Part shown: one piece after another, positions 37,565 to 61,475 of the stretch
Numbering within the stretch: position 1 is the first letter of the stretch
Layout: every line of letters begins with the position of its first letter
Assembly (NCBI GenBank): GCA_905160935.1
Contig: CAJHZI010000492.1
Span: 997,001-1,061,000, forward strand
Direction of reading: 5' to 3'
DNA length: 64,000 nucleotides
Source: Enchytraeus crypticus
Taxonomy: Eukaryota > Annelida > Clitellata > Enchytraeida > Enchytraeidae
The notes under the pieces: generated by a model
Databases searched by the model: none
Told to the model about the DNA's origin: nothing
The model's input: only the letters and a program-made list of their open reading frames with translations
Made by a program: the position numbers and the translations under genes

Positions 37565-38989
37565 TTGGTCTTTTGCTTTATTTTATATGATACTTTCTGC
37601 ATTGATATAGGACATATTACGGATGCTGTAAAATAATAGTATTCAATGAAGACTTAATTTCGAATGCCATGATAAAGAAGGACATGAAAAATAAGGGATT
37701 GACTGATGATATGGTGCGGGACAGAGAGGATTGGAGAAGGTCTATTCGTATCTCGACCCTGGTTAAATTATGATTTAAGTAAATATGATAATAATGATGA
37801 TGACGATGAGTATTATTATTATTCGTATGATGATGATGAATGAAGACTTAATATTATTATTTTTCCATTATTCAATTAATTTTATGATCTCATGACGTCC
37901 CTGACATCATCCCTGAATGAGGAAATGGACTTTAAACCATTACTATTATTATTTACCGTTCCGAAATCGAGATTACATCTCATTGTATCTATATAGTTTA
38001 GCTATTGGCATAAAATATAGCGAGTAGACAATCGCTTAGAAGGTAATTCAGAATGAAAATCATTTTATAATCTGAGATTTAACGCTTCACAGTACAGTAT
38101 TTATAAATTCATACTCTAATAATTAATCTACACTCATGCTCAATATTGAATACTTCATTAAATAATAACGTTATCCAATCTGTGAGACGCTGTCATAACT
38201 GAACGTGATATGTTCCCTTAACAACATAACAATAATTATAATGTTACAGTCATTAATGACAACATCGAGCAATGTTGAGACAAAATCAAGCTGGCGAGCA
38301 AAAAGAAGGTCCACATATGGTGCAAATTCCAAAATCCATAAAACCAGTTCAAAACCGTAAGCTTGGAATGTGAGATATTCAATTCTCTGAGCAGGTTTTC
38401 CGTTGCATTGATCAATTACTCTAATCGGTCTTACTACAAAGTTTTAAAGTTTCAGTTATCAGTCTTCCCGATTCGTCGCGGAAATAAAGTCGTCATTTGT
38501 GCCATACAAAATGAAGTTCTAAATAAACAGAAATACTAAAGTTCTTATGTTAAATAAGACTTTTTACCAAAAAAAATCTTAAGAAATTGCTGAATTTTTC
38601 GTAATTTATTTATAAGTTTTAGATATTACGTATTACTAATTTGCGCATATCCTATACTTCTACATGTATGTCGCCTATCTAAACACCATGGATGATTTTC
38701 CAAATATTGCTGTCGCTGATGCTGCATTTGAATTACTAATGAGATAAGAATGGTCAATCTCTTCACTCAAAAAAGGTTGAAAGTCAGGACACATTCGCTG
38801 ACCGTGAATAATAATAAAATAATAACAATTAGAGTGCTACAGTCATCAATGACAACATCGAGCATTATTTGAGACAAAATCAAGCCGGCAAGCAAAAAGA
38901 AGGTCCAAAAGCGGTGCAAATTCCAAAATCAAGATAATCAGTCCAAAGAAAAGAGAATTAAAGAAAAGAATAAAGTAAACACGTAGGGC

Positions 38990-39225
38990 CTACTGTAGTG
39001 AATGATCAACCATGTTATATCTATCACTTTTAGTACCACATGTTTAAACCGTTAGGCAAATTAATCCATTTTCCGTATAACCAGTCCAGGGAATGTTCGA
39101 GATTTTACTCTCAGATCAGCGCTTCTGGGATTCGAATCCATGAGAATTCAATTCACCTCAGGATAGATCATTTAAAATTTCATGACGTTATCTGACTCTT
39201 TTATTGCCCTTAACCACTGTGCAAT
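38990..39225 (-). repeat. SINE family B, minus copy
   Basis: Shares CCACATGTTTAAACCGTTAG, GAATGTTCGAGATTTTACTC and GGGATTCGAATCC with the copy at 32591, in reverse. Confidence 0.7.
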
Positions 39226-39364
39226 TCTATTGCAGGTCCAGTCTACGACATTCTACGTAGATTGGACCTGCCGCTACTAGAGTAAAAGAAAGAGGGGGGA
39301 GGGAGTAAGGAGTGAATCAACTGCCAGCTGTAGCGCATATCATTGTGAAAACTTACAAAGTGAT

Positions 39365-39495
39365 GTTCAAGCAAAGATGCCGGCCTGCCTCCCAAGCAGA
39401 TGAGCAACTAAGAGCAGCTGCGCTCAGAGCAGTTCAGAGCAACTGCGCTAAGCACAGAGCAGCTGCGCTAAGCTCAGACAGCTGGGCGATGTAGC
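39365..39495 (+). repeat. Short GC-rich minisatellite
   Basis: Four degenerate GAGCAGCTGCGCTAAGCTCA units, a local GC island in AT-rich DNA. Open frame, but no support for coding. Confidence 0.65.
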
Positions 39496-40538
39496 AGCTT
39501 CTTGATTCAGGCAATGTAATTTACTAGTTAGACCACCATAGTCAATCATAAATCAAGCTTTAAATTTTAAAGTACGGTTTGGAAAGGTGGGATATTCTAT
39601 TTTCAGCTATTTTTGCGATTTATACAGTTTTTATATAGCTTTATTATCTAAATTAATGTAGGCTAAATAGTTATTTTCTCTGTTTAACTTAAACATTAAT
39701 CCAAGTTTTATAGAGCGAAAGTTATATTAATTTATCTACATTGCACAACTTGGGTAAACAAAACTCAAGCAGAACACAAAAATTATCTACTTATATATTT
39801 ATTTATATGATCTAAGCCTAATAAATTTTATCATGAAAAAATTAATTTATTTATTTTTATGTGAAATTAACAGTTTTTGCAAGTGACTAAATGTGACACC
39901 GCCTTTATAAATTTGAATCAAATTAAGCCGTCAAAAACTGAATGCGCGTAACTTAATATTTGGATATACGGTGCTCATTTGTTTCTCTGTAATTTATCTC
40001 TCTCTAGTGTGCTGCCAAGTGACAGTTCCATGGTACATATTCCTACTCATATGCTTTTTACGTTCCTTGAAGAGCACACCATCAATCATTGAGTTAATCC
40101 ATTCACAAAAGGCTATGTCTTATTCAGACCTTAATGTAGCCTATAGCTTGGAAATAATATGGCTTTGCGAGATAGTTTCCTGCTGCCTTCCTCAGTTCTT
40201 GCTCATTCGCCTCTTACGGCACGTGCAGTTTCCTGTTGGTCTATTCTTCGGCGTCACCGACACAACACCGAACAGTATTTTATAAGTAGATATATAATAA
40301 CAATTATATAACAGAGAGTCTTCCAAATTCGCAACGTATGAGTGAACCTAATTCAGGAAATTGATGTGTTTGATTCAGCGCATTAGGCTAACTGTAGCGA
40401 AGCTGCAGTTAGTGGGCCCAACGGTTTAACCTAGCCGTTGACCGTAGACCTACTAGCTGCGTAGGCCTAATAGCTTTTTCGCCCTTGCTAATCTCTGAAC
40501 TCCCTGTAGCGTATAATCAATTCCTAAACGTGTTAAAG

Positions 40539-53692
<13,154 letters not shown>

Positions 53693-54090
53693 ATCTCACC
53701 CCCCCCCTGCCACCTCTCACTCATCTAAAGATGTGCCTTAGATCATGCCATGACGTAGTAATATAACATTGATTTACTATTTGAATTTGAGTTTTCTTGG
53801 AGTTATGCTATTTTTAAATGATGAAATGATGACAAAGTTGAGGATTAAGACAAAGTTGAGGATTTTGAGAAGAAGCTAAACTATAATTAATAAGAAAATT
53901 ATAGACCCTAATTTGGAGATTCAATCTAATTGATTGGGGATGTCTTTTCTCGTGAGATAATGGAATTGGATACAGGTCAATGTATATGAACGTGATCATA
54001 CACTTTAGTGGTCTAAAATTAAATTTAAAATTAAAATTATGTCAACTTTTTAGTAAAAATCCAAAGTTTGTTTTTGCCATTATCGTACAC

Positions 54091-54096
54091 AATAAA
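54091..54096 (+). terminator. Candidate poly(A) signal for the type I membrane protein gene
   Basis: AATAAA about 400 bp after the stop codon at 53692. A second candidate is at 55454-55459. Motif only. Confidence 0.25.
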
Positions 54097-54542
54097 GAGC
54101 TGTAACATCCATTATCACTTTTCGTATCGATTGTTTAAATCGTTGTACAATTTAGTCCATATCAAATTACCAGTTCTGCAGTTATCCGAGATTTTACTCT
54201 GATGAGTTTATATATGAATTGTATCAACGAGATTTAGTTCCTCACAATGATCTATCATTTTCCACTTCATGGCGTACCTGTCGCTCTACACGCTGAGCAA
54301 TTTTCCATTTATTTTTTATATCTCAATTTTGCTCTTGAGTTATATGTAATTTGAAAAATCACAAAATCTGTTCCATATTTACTTCCGAGTTTCGTATAAT
54401 ATAATTAGAATAAGCAAACAAAATTTAATACACTCGTAAAATCGCTTTGGAATTTGTCTTAGTTTTAAAAAATGGGGAAACACTGAATTTTTACTCTCTT
54501 TCTCAATCTCTTTCTCCTTATCTCTGTCTCTCTCTCTCTCTG

Positions 54543-54603
<61 letters not shown>

Positions 54604-55579
54604 GTATCTAGTGCATCTAGTAGTTTTGTTATTTTGTTTTAATGAAATTTGTGTGCCTTCATGCCATGTATTTACTATTTATGTTAATCACTTTCTAAAA
54701 TGCTCACGAGCTAAGTAACTGTATATCCTAAGCTATTGCTTGTATTAGCCAAGCAGAGATTATGTATTTTATTTATATTTTATGTGCTTCCTATAATTTG
54801 CTTTATCAGCTGCCACTATTCTGGGTGCAACCGTGCAATAAAGTTGCTTAAACGTTATCTGTTCTGCTATTTATTATTTTTATTCTACTTTCGCTTCTTT
54901 GTTATAGCTGGACATGAAAAATTTATTTTAATCGGTTCATGAAAAGTAAATTCTAAGAGTTTTATATATTTTTCTGAGAATAGAATGATTATCTTAATCA
55001 CATATCTGTAGATTACTCCTTTTTGTCCTGATTTTAATCGATTTCAATTTATGTTCTGTTTTACTGATGTCTGAGTTGTATCTGCAATATCAACAGCATA
55101 ATGAGAGTGAATTTATAGCATATACAACCTGTATACATTTGTATTACAATTATACTGGCCTTACTTTATTTATACATATATAGTATATAGTACTGCCTTA
55201 CTATATTTATATGCTTGCTATCTGCAGTTTTGTCTCGTATCGCTTGGACCTCTATTTTCAGCTTCTATTTGGTTGTAAAAGTTTACTTAATCGTACAATA
55301 GATATCTCTCTCTGCTCTTTCATGACCGTAGTGAATTGCAGGCATCGTTAGTAAATTATTGTCTTGATTAGATTCGTTGTGTTGTGTTAGAATACTGCTC
55401 GTTGCTACTGATGTAATTGTTAAAATTGAATCAGTTCTGAATACATGAGTGTCAATAAAGATTTAAGTCTTCGGTATTTGCATAAACCTATTGTTCAATA
55501 TGTATTTGTGGTTTTAGTAGGCCGGCAGTAGTGCGGAGTCATCATGTTCGAAAATGTTTTTTATTTTATGTAGTGACAG

Positions 55580-55745
55580 TAGGCGCCTAGGCTCCAGAAA
55601 TTGCTACAAAAATTGAAACGAATGGAAAAGTCTCAAGTAGGGGATTGGCTGTTGGTGTGGTGTAGGACAGAGAGGATTGGAGACAGTCTTTTTTGTATCC
55701 CGACCCTGGTTAAGCTGGGATTCAAGGGATGATGATGATGATTTT
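55580..55745 (+). repeat. LINE family F 3' end with (GAT)n tail
   Basis: GGCTCCAGAAATTGC..., then a degenerate frame resembling DREDWRRS-IRIPTLVKLG (clearest in the copy at 37655), ending in (GATGAT)n. This looks like the C-terminus of an RTE-like LINE. Copies: 9655-9805, 28530-28690, 37655-37815, 41630-41805, 52875-52990, 53315-53355, 55790-56000 (+) and 13910-14100 (-). Confidence 0.65.
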
Positions 55746-56284
55746 ATGTATTGATGGTATAAACTAGACTTATCTAGCCTCAGCAAGGGCATTGGGTTGG
55801 TGAGTGCCTAAGCTCCAGAAATTGATTCCATATTTTGTGAAACAAATGGAAAAGTTTAGGTCTATTGGTACCCCGATCATAGTTTAAATGGGATTCAAGG
55901 AAAGATGATGATGATGATGATGATAATGGTGATGATGATGATGATAACGATGATGATGATGATGATGACGATGATGATGATGACGATGATGATGGTATAA
56001 ACTAGACTTATATCGGCTTCTCCTTGGCTCTAGTAATAGGCTCAACTCTATTGCCTATATGAGTGATGCTGATAGCTGATGGACTAGATATCCGACTGTG
56101 AATCAGTAGGTGCGTTGTTTAATTTGAACATTAGAAGGGATTCTAAATTAAAACTAAAGAGAAAGACTTTAATTTTGATTTTAAATTCATTTTTTGTCTG
56201 ATGATTTTGATTTTGTTAAAATAATTATTTTTAAAAGGATTACCCAACATTGATAGCTAGAATGTGTCGAGTGGTTTGAGTTGT

Positions 56285-56520
56285 GTTGAAGAGAAGCCTT
56301 GTACATCTTAAATTCTGAATGTTGAAGTTAAACATATGAAAGGAAGCCTTGTACATCTGAATGTTGAAGTTAAACATATGAAAGGAAGTCTTGTACATCT
56401 GAATGTTGAAGTTAATCATATGAAAGGAAGCATTGTACATCTGAATGTTGAAGTTAATCATATAAAAGGAAGCCTTGTGCTTCTGAACCGTGTCGCTAAA
56501 CATATGAAAAGAAGCCCAAT
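56285..56520 (+). repeat. 42-bp minisatellite
   Basis: Units of AAACATATGAAAGGAAGCCT plus TGTACATCTGAATGTTGAAGTT, about five copies. The 42-nt (14-codon) unit keeps frames open on both strands. Confidence 0.88.
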
Positions 56521-56848
56521 CCTTGTGCCGAGTTGTCTTGAAGAGTAGTCATGCGCTTCTAGCCTTGACGTTAAACACATTACAAGCAACCTACTTAGAT
56601 TAATTTTTTATTAGATTATGAAGCAATATATCTTGCCTAATAATATATTTATAGATTTGATTAGGCATACTTCACGTACAGATTAGATGACTAAAATTAA
56701 TATTGTGTAAGAGTATCCATCATTATGCAGTTCATTAGTTAACTTTTACTATCACAAAATGCGCAATATGGTCAAATGAAAATTATGGAAATAAATAAGC
56801 TGTCATAAAATTCAAGGTAAGCATTGCAGGACAATAAAACGAGGATTT

Positions 56849-56888
<40 letters not shown>

Positions 56889-57574
56889 AGTGCCATGCCA
56901 AGTGGCAGGTTCAAGGTACATATTCATAATCAAAGTCTGTTTTCTCGCTCCCTAAGAACACTTCTTAGATCAACAAGTTAATCCCTTCACAAAGTCTATG
57001 CCTTATCCATACCTTATGTAACCTATAGCTTGGGAAAATTATGGCTACTGAGGTGGTTTGCCGTTGCCTTTCTCAGTTAGTTGGATTTAACTATGAAATT
57101 TAATTCATCAGGTAGGATGACTTAAATAAAATTTAATTCATCCTACTTGAATGAGGCTTAGAACAATTTTGATGCACTCGCAGGCGTCATATCTAAAAAT
57201 CGCATTATTCTTAAAATTATTTACGTCTTTTACAAATCATCGGCTGCTTTATTCACTACATCTTAGAGAGACCAAACATAAAAAGCTAAGGTTAATGCCG
57301 GTTTCCTCACTTGAAAGCGATGTCAGCGATATAGTGTCAATCCAGTTTAAAAGGATACCAATAGATCTCTTAAATTAAGAAAGAGATCAAATTCACTTAG
57401 CAGATCAAATAATTGCAATATGATCAAACAAGACTAAAAGTATAGCGTAAAAGCACCAGCATTGCAAACACTTTTAGATTTTAAGTTACTTCAACTGTTA
57501 ACAAGTAAGCTAGGCTTTGAACTGTACCACTAACGAAGCCACGTTCTACAAGCGCTGTCTAACTGACAAACACT

Positions 57575-58010
57575 GTGCAACAAAATGGACACTGAACAAC
57601 AGAGTGGACACTATGCAACACAATGGACACCGTATAACAGGGTGAACACTATGCAACACAATGGACACCGTATAACAGAGTTGACACTATGCAACACAAT
57701 GGACACCGTATAACAGGGTGGACACTATGCAATACAATGGACACCGTATAACAGAGTTGACACTATGCAACACAATGGACACCGTATAACAGGATGGACA
57801 CTATGCAACACAATGGACACCGTATAAAGAGTGTTCACTATGCAACACAATGGACACCGTATAACAGGGTGGACACTATGCAACACAATGGACACCGTAT
57901 AACAGGATGGACACTATGCAACACAATGGACACCGTACAACACAATGGACACTGTACAACAGAGTGGACACGTACAACCGAGTGGACACCGTACAACAGG
58001 GTGGACACAG
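57575..58010 (+). repeat. 38-bp minisatellite
   Basis: About 11 units of TATGCAACACAATGGACACC plus GTATAACAGGGTGGACAC, decaying to the right into shorter GTACAACAGAGTGGACAC steps. Confidence 0.9.
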
Positions 58011-58443
58011 CGGGACATAGTGACATAATGAATTGAGGGGGGATTTTGCGCACTTGGTTTTTGCTGCGCATCAAACGAACGACACTATGCACTATGGCAC
58101 AATAGACTATGACACAATGCAACAAAGGACACTATGCAAAAGCGACACTATGCAAGAGACGTCCCTGAAATTGCCTTATGGCGAGGAACCGGACCTTAAA
58201 TTTTTATTGATTGATTGATTTATTAATTGCAACAAATGACACTATGCAACAAACTAAACGCTGTGCCATACATTGGACTATACCAAACAGGCACTACTTC
58301 ACAAAGCGCTATTTCGTCCTAATTTCTCCTTATTGTGCATTAATCATATAGCAGCTGATCACACTATCATACCATAGTAACTGATCTACGAGTGACGTCA
58401 TGATTGAATATGTATGAGAGGTTAGACATGTATTATGGAATGT

Positions 58444-59437
58444 TTAGTTAAATCTAAAAGCAATGAAAAGACTACAGAACGTGATAAGAAGAACTTGAAC
58501 AACAATCTCCTGAGGAAGTTGTGCCGCGGTACTAACAGAAGGCAGCGGTGTAGTGTACACGTCATGCACAAATGTGAAATTCTGATACGTAGGTAGAAAA
58601 CTGCTTCCGTCAAAACTGACGCTAACATCAACTGTAGACGACGAACCGGACTTTAAACCGGAATCCGGCGTTAAGCAGATAATATGCTCATTAGTGACGT
58701 ATAAAGCCTCCAGCGATACCATGTTTCCAAACCTACATCTCAGGCTCTTCTCTTTACAGATCGCCCTCTCGAAGTTTCTTCCAAAAACGTGGACTCTCGT
58801 TCCAGCGGTTCTAGCTCCCTCTCTCGGCAGAATTCTGGCGAAACTCGGAGATCTATTCTCACGGGAACCATCACTGATATAGTCCCTGGCACAGGCCTGA
58901 CTCTTCATATCAGCGATGTACCTGTCCCAGGACGGGCGCCACTTTTGCTCAATCGCCACTTTCTTGTCCGCAGGGGACAGCGCACTGTAGTTGAGAGAAT
59001 TATAGGCTATCTGTTTCAGATCAGCCAGATTTAGACCCCAACCCATATAGGCTTCGTACCAGTCAACTGTGAAGTTATCGTAGCCAAAGGTTCCCGGGTC
59101 ATCAGGCCCGAACACAATGGGAATCCCGGATCTGTAGTAATGCAATCCAGGTGCGTTTCTAACGTCCGGAGTGAATCCCAGGATTTGATTGCTGACTGCG
59201 CAGACCTCGATGGCGATGTCTCTTTCTCGTACCATTTGAAGAAGATAAGGATGTTTGAGGAAGGCGTTGGCGTGACCCAATCGCTTGGCCTGAAGTAGCA
59301 TGACTTCGTAGGCGTTATTCTGGGTGGAGAGAGGGTCGTCTTCCAGGTTTGAAGCAATGAGATCTTCGGGCCAGCTGGTCTCAGACACGTGGAGGTACAG
59401 GGGCACTCTGGACTGCTTCGTTGTTCCATCGTACAGC
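58444..59437 (-). CDS. ADA2-like last exon: catalytic C-half, IPT/TIG-like domain, hydrophobic tail
   Basis: Acceptor TTGCAG before 59437. The exon's first base completes Lys, then LYDGTTKQSRVPLYLHVSE. The single 994-nt exon carries the last third of the deaminase barrel, the Ig-like IPT/TIG segment and the C-terminal hydrophobic stretch in one open frame. The domain combination is therefore in the same exon and cannot be an artefact of joining exons from two genes. Confidence 0.9.
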
Positions 59438-61257
59438 CTGCAATTTATAGTTATAATGTTAATGATTAATTGTTTGATTCGTCATGAAATAGTTGATGTA
59501 GTAAAACACATATAGTATACCTACTATATGCGTTATTATTGCTGTGATATTGAGTTGCGTTATATTCAATATATTGTTGTGCGTGAAAAGACAAATGATC
59601 GAGCTGGTAGAAAACTTGTCTGATAACTAAGAGCCACGGGTTTGAACCCAGCCCGATAGTGCAATAGAAATAAGAAATTTTACGTAAAACTTGTACAGTA
59701 TGTAGTTATATAGAACTTTACTTGAGGAATTCCTGGAGATAGTGTAGACTGGCGTATCCGGCGTCCTCTTGTCCCACGGTATCAAATCCTATCACGTGAT
59801 CAGGGTATTTGGAATAGAGACGAGCAACATTTTCCATTTCCAGTCGCCACTGCTCATACGGATTCTGCCGGAAGGAGTAGGAGATCCTCTTGTGTCCTAT
59901 GAAGTCGTTTTTCTTCAAGGTCATGTTCTTTGCCAGTTCAATGGTCATCTCAACATCTATATCGCTGCGGGAAATCAATCAATCAATTCTTGTACAGAGG
60001 TTTAAATTCTTTAAAAGGCCTACAGTTTAAAGCCTAGTATTTTATTTTCATTAACTTTCCTTTTAAGTTTAAAGTCAAGTATGGCATTAAAACGCATTGA
60101 CGGGGAAAACACGGGATTTTAAACCTGCGCACCTACTCGTCCACAGGTGGACAAGTAACCAACACGCTACCATCTCAGTTAGATATATAATTGGTTGATA
60201 CATCGCTAACTGAACTTTTTTCTTTTACGTTCCTTTTGTATGCACAAATTTCTTATCCTCAAGAATCTTGATTCATTTCGGTCTGTGTTTTTATGAAACT
60301 CTCTTTAAATCTACTATCTAAAGAAAACAACAACAAAATTTCCCCTTAAAAAATTCCTGGATCTGCCACTGAGAGGCAGCGAAGCAGCTCCTTTTCACAG
60401 CTAGGTTGTTCATAAGACTTCTCTTCAAGACTGCTTGAAATACTCGAGCTGCTGTCACAAAGATTAAGCTAACTGTTAGTTAACAAAGCTTTAACTTAAT
60501 TGAAAGTTTTAAAGCATGTGTCAAAAAGAGATAATCAGATTAGCAATTGCATATAAAAGGGACATCTAGGCCTACTGTCAATGGAAATTCTATTAATTAA
60601 ACCAATATCAAAGTTCAGGTGTTTTCCTCCGCGTGTCATTGATTTTCTGCCATACGGTATTTTCTATCTTATTATAAGTACACAATCCGGTTGAATGGCC
60701 AGACTAAACCCAAACCGAAGATTATCAGATTCAGAGAGGCTATGTATAGATTGCGCAATGAGAGATTCAAACAATTTAGATAATGCATTAGAAATTGCAA
60801 TTGCTCTGTAATTATTAAGGTCAGCTAAATCGCCAGATTTATTCTTAACTAGAGGTACAGATTGCATAACTGAATTAAGCAAATGACTATGTTTTAGAAA
60901 CAAATTATACAAGTTTAAATGAACGTAGAGACTAGGACACGCGAATGAAATTGCCTCCATGGAAATGCCATCTGGTCCAGGAGATTTTCCATGCTTTTGC
61001 AATCTACAAATATCTATAATGTTACTAACAGAAATGACAAAATCATTCTTAGGAGAACAGTTAGGGCGATCCAAAAATGCATTTTTATCAGCATTATATT
61101 CATTGATTCCTACTGCGCAATCATTATAAAGATGCTCAACATGAGTACGCCAACGTTCCTTTGGATCATGACAGGAAATGCCTGTATAAAGCTGCAACAG
61201 CTTACAGAAGCTTTATCGTAGATCTGTGCTGAATAACTGAATAATTAGGAATTGATG

Positions 61258-61314
<57 letters not shown>

Positions 61315-61428
61315 ACTCTCTCTCTCTCGCTATATATATATATATATCTTTCTTTCTCTCTCTCTCGCTCTCTCTCTTTCTCTCTCTCGCTCTCTCTTTC
61401 TTTCTCTCTCTCTCTCTATCTCTCTTTC

Positions 61429-61475
<47 letters not shown>

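Larger units (their letters stand above)
37565..40538. other. Spacer between HINFP and the membrane-protein gene
   Basis: Contains F (37655-37815), E (37888-37955), CR1/L2 3' ends (38235-38360, 38825-38950), B (38990-39225), a hairpin (39234-39269), the GC minisatellite and H (40005-40285). The last 200 bp before 40539, with unique sequence and short palindromes (GTAGACCTACTAGCTGCGTAGG), is the probable promoter or leader of the next gene. Confidence 0.5.
53693..58443. other. Spacer between two convergent genes
   Basis: Lies between the membrane-protein gene (+) and the ADA2-like gene (-). It holds probable 3' UTR sequence to about 55460, F copies (55580-56000), an H copy (56880-57095), two minisatellites and a D copy (58150-58225). 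No gene seen. Confidence 0.55.

Noticed and set aside
39312-39494. Ala/Arg/Gln-rich 60-codon frame
   Set aside because: Arises from a GC-rich minisatellite; no splice context.
57575-58010. CRISPR-like array
   Set aside because: Units are contiguous tandem repeats without unique spacers, in a eukaryotic genome.
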